Below are positions 54,621 through 64,000 of a DNA stretch of 64,000 nucleotides, in pieces. The DNA is from Isoetes taiwanensis (taxonomy: Eukaryota > Streptophyta > Lycopodiopsida > Isoetales > Isoetaceae): contig JAJEKV010000011.1 of NCBI GenBank assembly GCA_021234155.1, positions 15,289,255 through 15,353,254 on the forward strand, given 5' to 3'. Both the position numbers and the translations under genes were made by a program. Every line of letters begins with the position of its first letter. Position 1 is the stretch's first letter. Under the pieces are notes generated by a model. That model was given only the letters and a program-made list of their open reading frames with translations, was not told the origin of the DNA and did not search any database.

Positions 54621-56535
54621 TGCTAAAGGCGTGTCACTATTTGTAAGTGCAACTTAATAGCATATAATTCACGAAGTTTCGTTAGATATTTTGAACATTT
54701 GTTCCTTTTACTTTGTAGTATAATTCATATGCATCAATATGGTCTTCCGGTGCTCACTTTCGACGATAAAGTGTGGATCATGGCAAACGACTTATGATTG
54801 TGGTATATCAGCAAAGTTTAGTACGCTTGCCGTATCTGGGTTTTCACCCATTGAAACCCCCTTCGTGATGACCCAAGAGAGCGTGATCGGGTAGGGGTTT
54901 TAATTTGAGACGTCCAGATACCTGACCGCCGCTTCATACCTGGCCGACCACCATTCCCCGTAGGTGGTCTAGAAGGGGAGTTGGGCGGAAGGTCCGATCC
55001 GTATGCTACGTTAGGGCCTACTCTTACCCAAGATACTCAAGAACCGAATGCTTTAATCTTGCAGAGGAGCTTCGTGAAGCCTCAAACAGTAAATATTTTT
55101 AGCGGTCTTCTTTCTTTGTATTTTGGGTTTAATCTAAAGCTATTGAGCTGGTTAACCGCTTAACCCTTTTCTCTCGCATTCCAAGCATTTGTGGTTTCGT
55201 GGGCGCAAGGTAGTCTTATTGTTGCAGTGGAGCCGGAAATCACGGTAATGATTTTTCGTGATGCTCGACTAAGAATCAGAAAGTGCCTATTTTTTACAGA
55301 AAAAAAACCTTGAGGGAGCCGCATGGATGCATCCCGATTTTTAACAAGATCAGATTCGCTTCCACCAAAGAGGTCCCTCGCAAAAAACCTCCCAGAATCA
55401 GGAGTCGAGTAGCTTAAGCAGAGGAGTCATGAAGCAAAGGGAGCTTCGTGTATAATCTATTCCTTCTTCGGTCGGTCAAATTTGCTCTCTTATCACGAGG
55501 TATGGTCAATGTTTTTTTCTAGTCTAAATAAAGCTTAATGCATGTTTTCCCTCCTTTCACATAGGAATGGGAGTTTTGGCTCAACAAGGGTTCCCATATG
55601 TACGGGTAACATATCGATCATTGAGCAAAGACTTCCTCGATATTATTATTGCCGTATTGCAAGGTGCCCAAAAATGATATTTGAAAGTTTAAAAAGGATT
55701 AGTAGAGTTAGACTTTGGCGGTTTAGTGGAATAGTGTGATAGTTTGCCAATACTACCCTTGTAATTTTCTTTTTATGTAATTGCAGCAAGCAAAGTTATC
55801 TTGACCGGATAGCGCAATCTGACAAATCCTTCACGGGCCAGAGCTTCAAATGATCCATGGTAATGAAATACATTAACCCGGGTAGATCATGCGTCACAGC
55901 TAGTGATCCCTTTGCATGAATGTAGGTGTTGGAAAAAATGGAATTCAAGGTGGGTGTCGGCGATGAATACATTTTGGCTATTGGGAATCTTAACCTAAAA
56001 GACGGAGGTTTGTATTACGCACTCTCGCTACATTGTAGCCTTGAAGAATGTCCGCTACTATTACTTCCTTGTCTCGTTGAGTTGTACTTTAACATTTCTA
56101 GCACACCTTTATGACATACACCGCCACATATCGCTGCTCATTAAGCCAACAGATTCTTGCGGAGTGAAGCCGATGTTTAAGTGTTGTTACAAATTTATCT
56201 TGTTTTAACTACACCGTGATGTGAAATTGGTATGTTGTGCATGCCACGTTTATGAACTTTTGAACATCATGGGTATTTTGTTCTATATAGAGCACGCAAT
56301 CTTGGGCAATCTTTGCTCTTATGTGTCCTTCCTGCCTTAGTGATAATTAATTACCATCGCTTTATAGGTGCCCGTGATGCTTAATTTCATACCAGAATTC
56401 AAGTAACGGGGATGCAGGATTGCCTAATATATATACAGCTAAGCTTTTACATGGACAAATGCAGGAGTACATATTGCATCATATTAGGTATTTGATGTGG
56501 CCGCCTCATCTTTACGATATATAACATTGTCTTGG
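54621..56535 (+). other. 3' part of CACTA unit 1, exon-like pieces
   Basis: Exon-like reading such as HQYGLPVLTFDDKVWIMAND (54733-54795, with one indel) and a Cys-containing piece with EQRLPRYYYC..ARCPK (55624-55670) have counterparts in unit 2, there as CQYCKVPKKM-like. They may be further exons of the transposase or of a second protein. From 56100 on I see only non-coding DNA up to the LINE sequence. Confidence 0.3.
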
Positions 56536-56745
56536 CGTCAAAGCTTTTGCTAAATCCACAAAGCAATGAAGATGCATTCTGGCGCCGATTCCGCTATCCT
56601 ATGAGGTTCGCAGGAAGATATGGTCAGTAGAATGCCGGGCGAGCTCGGTCAGCGTGGAGAGCTCCTCGCGATTTCTCCATCCTTCGCCTAAAGTGTCAAT
56701 CGCCGCCGCTAATCCCTGGCAAGCAACTTGGCAAAGACGTAACTT
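56536..56745 (-). pseudogene. LINE reverse-transcriptase piece, second copy
   Basis: Homologous to 48411-48620 (fingers region of the reverse transcriptase, minus strand), with extra indels. It marks the upstream boundary of duplicated unit 2. Confidence 0.7.
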
Positions 56746-58499
56746 CACCATAAGGGACGGCCGACGCCCAACGACGTCATATTGCCGATGAACGCCGACC
56801 GCCGTCGTTGATCAACGACGACGTCGTTCAACGACGACGACGTCGTTTCGACGTCGTTCAACGACGGCCAATCGTGGCTGACGCAGGTTACCGCCTTCGC
56901 GGGTATGGGTACTGCCGCCAAACCGCAGCTCTTCGTGGTCAAACGACGCCGCCAAACGCTGCTCAACGACGCTTTCACGAGAAATCGCCGCTGCCGCTGC
57001 CATGCGTTGAAATGGGTTAGCTGCTGCCGGTACTACAGAGTAAGACGCCTGCCAGCAGGTCCGCCGTTGAACGACGCCGCGACAACGCTGACGCAGGTTA
57101 CGTCGCCTCAAGGGGCATGGTGCCGGGTGCCAGCCGCCTCGCCAAGGTCAAGACGCCGCCTTTAAAACGCCGCTTAACGACGCCACGCAGGGAATTTTTT
57201 TTGCCAAATAAAAACCCTAACCCTAACCCTAACCCTACATCCACGCTATATATGGATCCATCAAGAGTCGCCGTTATTCTATTTTTTTGAGTGTTCTTCC
57301 CTATCTTGCTATAATGGTCCGGGCAGCTGAAGACCACCTTCGCGCTGATATGTTCCTTCTAGCAAGAATCCTCCTCCTCCAAGGAAGACAACTCAAAGAA
57401 CCCCCCGCCTGGCCGAGAACCCCTCCCTTCACCATCGCGGGCAAAGATGAGTGAAAAGGAGCTTCGATTGCATCTAATATCCGGGCGCTCCATGCGGGAA
57501 CGATCGGTAGAATGGCTCAACGAGCCAAACAAAGAGAAAAAATCGACATTAATGGTGCATAATGATGCAAATGGTTGCATCAAACTGCCACGCCCCTCGA
57601 TGGACATAAGTAATGTATGTTTTTTTTTATGAATGGAAACAATAAGTTTTTATCTATTTGTGTTGTCGCTTGTATGTTTATTTTATGAATGGGAACAATC
57701 AAGATTTTTATTTATTTGTGTTATTTGTATTGTATGTTGTTTCGCTATGTTAAACAATCACGCTTGGTCGCTTAACGACGCAGATCATTTGACGCCGCTA
57801 AACGACGCCATGATCATCCGGGACGCGGCATATGAGGGGGCATCGACGGGCGCTAGGTTGATGTGGCATGCCTAGGTGTCGACGTCGACGCCGAAACGCC
57901 ATGATCATCCGCCTGGCATATGAGGGGTAAACGAGGTGTCGTGACGACGATGCCGATAAACGACGCCACATATGGCGGGAAACCGCCGTATGAACCCGTT
58001 ATTTTACTTGTTATTTTCACTCGCTTGTTTCGGATTTTTGTGCCCGCGGGTCTTCATAAGGTAAGATCTCTCGCTAATTTTGTGTTAGAGTTAAACACCT
58101 CCAAATGCTAATAGATTAGAAGATTGAATCTTGAAAGTATGTTAAAACTTGAGGGATGCATGATCAAGGCAATCGGCTCTGCTCCATCCCCAATGGAGAA
58201 GACTAAATGTATCGGGTTTATGCACCTCGTAACGTAAGTTTCAATCCTTCATAGATTACAAAAGATTTGAAAGGTTATGTGAATATAAGGCAGGTACGGG
58301 TCGACTCCATTTCAAATGGAGAGTGACTAGATGTATCGTTCGAAACACCTTCAATCAAATGCTTTCTAAATATCATAAACGTTGTATGAATCAATCTTAA
58401 GAATAAACATTTGATAAAAATCATGAAAAAACATGGATATTTATAATTATTATATTATTACATGGTTTTTATTAATATTTTTATTGTTTACTAGAAAAA

Positions 58500-59812
58500 C
58501 AACATGGACCTAACGCCAAGGAATTTGAACGAAAAGTGAGACGTAAAAGCTTTTTGAGAAAGTTACATGGCTTAATTTATAAGAATGTTACCCCAACAAT
58601 TGCCACAAATAGTCCAATTAGACCCAAAGGACCTAGTCTTCCTAGAGGTCGGGTGGTGTGCATGAAATGAATGTCACGACATGTATGTACCATAAACATG
58701 TTTCGAATGATTAGTTAACTTTATATCTTGATGTTACTTTTTTTTTTTTGCGCCTGTAATTTGACAGAGCCATAGTTATATTGCAATTGTTCGATGTGCA
58801 AAGGACAAATAAAACGGATGAGAAAGACCGGCCCTCAATTGGCATGTTGAGAAATATGGTGAATGCCCGACAAATCCAAAGGTTTCTGACGCATTACGTG
58901 GGTATTCCAACGAGGTATAATACACCTAATCTTATGAACGACATAATCAACTACTCATGTACTTGAATCGATGTCTTAACTTAGTTTGTTTGTATTTTGT
59001 TAGAAGAAATTGAGAATGAAGTGAGCTCGGCAAAGATATAGATTTTGGGGTTATGTTGTCATTGGAAGTAGATGATGTTGATACTCGAATGCTCTCATAG
59101 AAAACCCTACAAAAAGAAAGCCATCAACTTCCTCAAAGAGTATCCCATTACGTGATAGAACTCGTCGTGCAATGGCCGCTTGCCAAGATTGGAGGGGAAT
59201 GACAATGTTCATCAAAATTGGAATGTACTAGATCATGTCAAGAAAATAATCTTCCACCTTCACTAGTCCATTTGGTCCAAAATTTTACGATAAAGATCGT
59301 AAGAAATTCAATGCATGGCCTAGAGGCAAGCCAATTATTTATGGGGAGCAATTTACATATTGGGGTAGGGCAGTACATGATTAAAAATAGTCCGTCCCCT
59401 GCTGGCCTCGATTATATATTATGACTAGTGTGAAAGTCAAAGATGGTAATGATCGCTCCTTTAATGCCATATGTAGGTCCCCGAATATAACCTTATTAAT
59501 TTGGCATAAATTGAGTAAGCATCGCGGGCGCATGCTCATCTATGGCCTAAATTCAAATGCACTAACAATATCCAAGCCTGACTACGCAAGCTTCACATAT
59601 ATTGATGGTCGCCCCTCGCTGTATTGGAAACCTTGTCGCTTTTATTAATAGCTCTATCGAGAATCCTCGAAGCTACCAATTGTGAATTTGTCGAGGCAAA
59701 CAAAGACCAAGAAGATTTTTTTAGCCGTGAAATTGACTCGAGATATATCATGGTTTATGCTATAAAAACTTTGTGTATTGGTGATGAATTGTTCATTGAA
59801 TATGAATACTAG
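58500..59812 (+). pseudogene. SET-domain reading frame, copy 2
   Basis: Better preserved than copy 1 at its end. 59421-59648 reads VKVKDGNDRSFNAICRSPNI, then YASFTYIDGRPSLYW. An overlapping frame gives GNLVAFINSSIENP (about 59625-59665), and 59624-59812 reads TNCEFVEANKDQEDFFSREI followed by YAIKTLCIGDELFIEYEY and a stop. FINSSIENP..NCEF corresponds to the NHSC.PNC cofactor/substrate loop of SET domains, and GDELFIEYEY to the GEEL..DYG motif. One frame change separates the halves. This is the strongest evidence for the SET assignment. Confidence 0.65.
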
Positions 59813-60699
59813 AGACCAATACCGAGGTCCTTTGATGATGTACCAAATTACTCATATAATTTTGTCTAATGCACCATTTTTCTTCTTCTTCTCGAATTCT
59901 TCTTTCTTTCTTCTTTGAATGAGATTGCACATATTGAAGATAAATGTGTATTATATCTTCAATATATGCTTTGATTATGACATAAAATTTTATATTTCGC
60001 TCAAGTATTAAATGCTTAAAATTTAACAAACACCTGCTCAATGTATGTATCAATCACGATATATTTCGCTTAATCGACGCAAGTGGTAGGCAAGTGATAT
60101 AAGACCACATCCAAGCTGCATCAATTGGCTACATCAAAAGTCATTATGATAGCGTAATTAGAATACATTGAGCAAAGATGGTACAAACATGGGCACAACG
60201 CGATAATGAAGAGTACAATGATGAAGATGAACAGAATACGATGATGAAGATGATGACAATGCCCCTATGGATCTAATTTCATGGAAGTTGAAGAACCCAT
60301 AGCCTCACATGTTAGATGCATTTGGCCCAATCTTCTAATAAATCCACCTAGATGATATATAAATACCCCTAACGATGGTCATGAAGATCACGCTTTATTG
60401 AGGAGGCGATAAAGCATTATATCCAAAAGTAAGCATTATCTAGATTGATCTATTATCTTTATTGATATTAAACCTTCAAGCCAAATTAAATGGAGCAATG
60501 CCAGTTGTTACTTTTTGTTAGAGTAAGTACAATTGCAATCACTTGACTTATTGAATTTGTAGTTGAATGTATAATGAAGGTCCTGCTTTTTATGTGTTAT
60601 TGCAAGAGAAAATACTCCCACAAGGGGAACACTATGCCCAAAAGTCGACCGAAATAAAAAATATATTGGCAAACCATCGGTTTAGGCTACCATAAGATT

Positions 60700-62790
60700 C
60701 ACGCTTTGTCCAAATGATTGCATGGTATATTATCCCGATGACATCTACAAGAACACGTAAACATGCCCTAAATGTGGTGCCTCTAGGTACAATGCGATGC
60801 CAAGGGAAAGACCGGCCCGATGAAGGTGGTTCGCTACTTTCCATTGATCCCCGCATAAGGCTATTGTTTCGATGTGAATCTCTAGCTTCATGGGGTTGGT
60901 GTGCGCGCCATGCGCCGAGGACAATGTACTGCCGCGGTTAGTGATCGCAAGCAATGGAAGCATATTGATGAAACATGGCCTAATTTGGAAGAGAGCCACC
61001 AAAATCTCGTGATTAGGGTTGGCAAACGGATGGTGTTAATTCTATGGACGCCAATCACCGCGGGGTCAACTTGGCCACGAGTGTTGATCAACTATAATTT
61101 ACCACCGTGGTTACTCATGAAGACTAGCCATTTAATGGTAGTACTATTAGTTCCAGGACCCGAAGAAGCTCTTAAAGTCTAGATCCATATCCAAAATAGT
61201 TATTGATGAGCTTTTGACATTGTGGAGTGAAGGTATTGAAGTTTACGATGTCTCAAGAGAACTTCGCGGTTTGAAACGAAGATTTACCTTGAGAGCAATC
61301 TTAATGTGGACAACGAGCGATTGGCCTGGTTTGTATGAACTCTCTGGACTCCAAGTGTCCGATATGCGACATGTCACTTGTGTGGGTTTGAACAAGTTGA
61401 ACTCTCACGGCCAACGGCATTGCACAAAAATGTCTATGCAAACTTCAAGAGATATCCGCCAATGGAAAATCGACTTCATACGTAGGTCCAAGAGAAAAAC
61501 ATTGCAATCAAGAGCCTCCCAAAAGGTTGACAAATGAGAGATTGGGGTAACATGGGATGCCAAGGAAATAAGGTTAAGGGAATGAAGTGGAAAGCATCCT
61601 TCTTCCTTCTACCCTATTGATTTAATTGAAGATCCATCATCTTCTTGATCCCATGCACATCTTTAAAACGTTTCAAGCTATTTTAAAGCATGTCACCGGG
61701 GACGAAGGACATGATGCAAAGACGAAGATCTACAAGAAGTCGGATCAAAATCCAAAAGCATGGTTAAAATGTCGAAGAAGGAATAAGGCCACAAGTGGAT
61801 TGATCGCGTCAGAAAATGTATGAAACCCGCTCGGTGAAGCTTATCAAGGCAATAAAGACTGGGCAGATATATGCATTCGCTATGAATTGTTTTTCTAACG
61901 GCGGGAGTTAACTGGGTTGAAATCTCATGATTGGCATAAGATGTTGCGCTTTGTTATGCCTATTGTTCTGGTGGGTCGTCTTCGCCGACGTCCACTACAT
62001 GCAATATGTCTCCTATCGAAGTTTTCCGTGTTCTGCATGGGATTTAGAAAACACTTCGATCAACTCTCACTTAACTTTTTCTTTCTTAAATCATATTTAG
62101 ATGGATTACAAGGAAGGAGATACCGACAAAATGAAATTGGACATGCTAACTAAGGTCGTTGAGGCATGTTGTATGCTAGAGAAAGAATTCCCCAAGTTTT
62201 CTCTCGACATACAAACTCACTTACTAGTGCATTTAGTGGACGGGCGAGCTTGCGTGCACAACAAATCCTAGATGGATGTTTTTATAGAACGCTTCAAGGT
62301 CCTCAAGGACTTCAGACGCCGGTTGCAAGCCGAGGGTTGTATGGCCGGGGTTGGTTAGCACGAGTCATTATTCTATGTCACCGAAGTTCTTGGCCGATCT
62401 ACACCCCAATGCCCAATGATTATGGACCGATGAAGACACTCCAACTATAGTTGGAGAAGTTCCCAAAGGAAGACCACGTAAGAAATTGTTCACACTAGAA
62501 GAACAGCAAAAAAAGTCAATAAGTTTCTCATCTACAACTCCACCCCATGGAGAAATGGATAAAAAAAATACGAGGAAGAAAAAATAAAGAGAGATGAGGA
62601 GAGAAGACGCTTATCGACAAAAAGAATCGCAAACAACCACTTCCGGATCATCTAGGGGTCCCCGCCAAGGAGATAAACAATAAATGGCTGCTCGAACAAC
62701 TAGAGATGGCAAGGCAACGTGGCGAACATGTTTCTAGCGAAGAATTTGCATATGCTAAAGGCGGTCACTATTTGTAAGTGCAACTTAATA
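60700..62790 (+). pseudogene. TNP2-type CACTA transposase, copy 2
   Basis: Blocks as in copy 1: CPKCGASRYNAMPRERP (60764), KVVRYFPLIP, SDRKQWKHIDETWPNLEE (60937-60995), YNLPPWLL (about 61090), LLVPGP (61145), TLWSEGIEVYDVSRELRG (61217-61270), TLRAILMWT (61288), HHLLDPMHIFKTF (61632), LKSHDWHKMLRFVMPIVL (61914-61968), DMLTKVVEACCMLEKEFP-like (62140-62195) and RTLQGPQGLQ (62289-62318). The block order is that of full-length TNP2. Several frameshifts remain. Comparison with copy 1 shows different indels, so a common intact ancestor is likely. Confidence 0.8.
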
Positions 62791-64000
62791 GCATATAATT
62801 CACGAAGTTTCGTTCGTTATTTTGAACATTTGTTCCTTTACTTTGTAGTATAATTCATATGCATCAATATGGTCTTCCTCGGGTGCTCACTTTCGACGAC
62901 AAAGTGTGGATCATGGCAAACGACTTATGATTGTGGTATATCAAAGAAAGTTTAGTACGCTTTGCCGCACCTCGGTTTTCACCATTGAAACCCCGTATGA
63001 CCCAAGAGCGGACCGGTAGGGTTTTTTAATCTGAGACGCCCGTGATACCGGACCGCCGCTTCATACGGTCGACCACCATTCCTCCGTAGGTGGTCTAGAA
63101 GGGGAGTTGGGCGAAGGTCCGATCCAGATGCTAGGGCGCTAGGGCCTACTTCATTCAATGCTCAAGAACCAATGCTTTAATCTTGCAGAGGAGCTCTGCG
63201 AAGCCTCAAACAGTAAATATTTTGCTGGTCTTCTTTTCTTTGTATTTTGGGTTTAATCTAAAGCTATTGAGTCGGGTTAACCGCTTTTACCCTTTTCTCG
63301 CATTCCCAAGATTGTGGTTTCGTGGGCGCAGAGTCTTATTGTTGCAGGGAGTGGAAATCACGAACAGATTTTTTTCAGATGCTCGATTCAAGAATCAGAA
63401 AGCAGCTTATTTTTACAGAAAAAAACCTTGAGGGAGCCGCTGGATGCATCCCATTTTTTAACAAGACTGTATCTTCGGCCCACCAAGAGTCCCTCGCAAA
63501 AAACCTCCCAGAATGTGGGGAGTCGAGTAGCTTAAGCAGAGGAGTCATGAAGCAAAGGGAGCTTCAGTATAATCTATTCCTTCTTTCCTCGGTCGCGCTT
63601 TGCTCTCTTATCACGAGGTATGGTCAATGTTCTTTTTCTAGTCTAAATAAAGCTTAATGCATGTTTTCCTCCTTTCACATAGGAATGGGAGTTTTGGCTC
63701 AACAAGGGTTCCCATGTGTCCGGTAACATATCCACTATTGAGCAAAGACTTCCTCGATATTATTATTGTCAGTATTGCAAGGTGCCCAAAAAAATGATAT
63801 TTGAAAGTTTAAAAAAGGATTAGTAGAGTTAGACTTTTTGCGCTTAGTGGAATAGTGTGATAGTTTGCCAATACCAGTCCTTGTAATTTTCTTTTTATGT
63901 AATTGCAGTGCAAGCAAAGTTATCTTGACCGGATAGCGACTGACAAATCCTTCCGCTGTCCGAGAGCTTCAAATGATCCATGGTAATGAAATACATTAAC
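62791..64000. other. 3' part of CACTA unit 2 to the window edge
   Basis: Counterpart of 54650-55870. Frame pieces at 63183-63431 and 63314-63657 mirror those of unit 1 but show no named domain. An intron-like stretch ends TGTAATTGCAG at 63908, followed by a coding-like piece CKQSYLDRIATDKSF. No terminus is reached. Confidence 0.35.

Larger units (their letters stand above)
48621..55900 (+). mobile_element. CACTA element with SET-domain and TNP2 genes, copy 1
   Basis: Starts CACTACAAGGATCGCCGACG at 48621 inside the LINE fragment, with AACGACG-rich subterminal repeats behind it, which is standard CACTA architecture. The right terminus (a GTAGTG end) is not seen before the duplicated LINE sequence begins at 56536, so the given end is only the last homology I can call. 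It encodes a SET-like domain (about 50.3-51.7 kb) and a TNP2-family transposase (about 52.6-54.6 kb). Confidence 0.7.
48411..56535 (+). repeat. Large direct duplication, unit 1 (about 8.1 kb)
   Basis: From the LINE piece at 48411 through the CACTA gene region to about 56535, the sequence repeats collinearly from 56536 to the window end. Offsets stay near 8.1 kb throughout (for example CPKCG at 52624 and 60764, and GAACACTATGCCC at 52486 and 60626). The two units differ mostly by short insertions and deletions. Confidence 0.85.
56536..64000 (+). repeat. Large direct duplication, unit 2 (truncated by the window end)
   Basis: Starts with the same LINE reverse-transcriptase piece as 48411-48620 and then follows unit 1 to the window edge. 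The CACTA left end is here altered (TTCACCATAAGGGACGGCCG at 56742) where unit 1 has CACTACAAGG. The rest of the unit lies beyond the window. Confidence 0.85.

Overview
The window looks like nuclear DNA of a land plant with a repeat-rich genome. It holds a plant F-box/kelch-like gene, fragments of PIN, AP-1 mu, PPR and TFIIF-beta genes, GT..AG introns throughout, and many nested DNA transposons and LINE fragments. Transposase families typical of seed-free plants (a DUF7869-like protein, a Crypton-type recombinase) suggest a fern, lycophyte or bryophyte relative; this is inference, not proof.

Layout. 1-3 kb: one apparently intact host gene (F-box, minus strand). 3.0-7.1 kb: a PIF/Harbinger-like element (TTA target duplication) that has captured pieces of a PIN auxin-efflux gene and an AP-1 mu gene with its introns, plus a nested Tourist-like MITE. 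7.1-12.3 kb: PPR and LINE remnants and a fold-back MITE. 12.33-23.09 and 31.02-37.48 kb: two direct copies of a 2.4-kb non-coding segment, each interrupted by a different transposon, so that each copy is the natural empty site of the other's insertion. 23.2-31 kb: Crypton-like recombinase remnants, a LINE 3' end, a 6-bp satellite, and a coiled-coil/RING/FCP1-phosphatase-like gene between 128-bp inverted repeats. 37.5-38 kb: a TFIIF-beta fragment. 38.47-44.77 kb: a CACTA element with a 1.8-kb purine tract and captured unknown exons. 47.2-48.6 kb: a LINE reverse-transcriptase fragment interrupted by a CACTA element. 48.4-64 kb: two direct copies (unit about 8.1 kb) of that element, carrying a TNP2-type transposase and a SET-domain reading frame.

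The most notable system is the 8,371-bp transposon at 13,289-21,659 (24-bp terminal inverted repeats, 6-bp TGATAA duplication, clean empty site at 31,970). It carries, divergently, a DUF7869/RNase H-like transposase gene and an intron-containing gene that joins a ParB-like domain to a beta-class N6-adenine/N4-cytosine DNA methyltransferase. Two arrays of exactly seven 26-bp palindromes, phased at 41-43 bp (about four helical turns), lie between the two genes and inside an intron of the methyltransferase gene. More copies of the palindrome core lie in other non-coding parts of the element. I infer a plasmid-like partition/modification module (ParB, clustered sites and DNA methylase) domesticated by a eukaryotic transposon.
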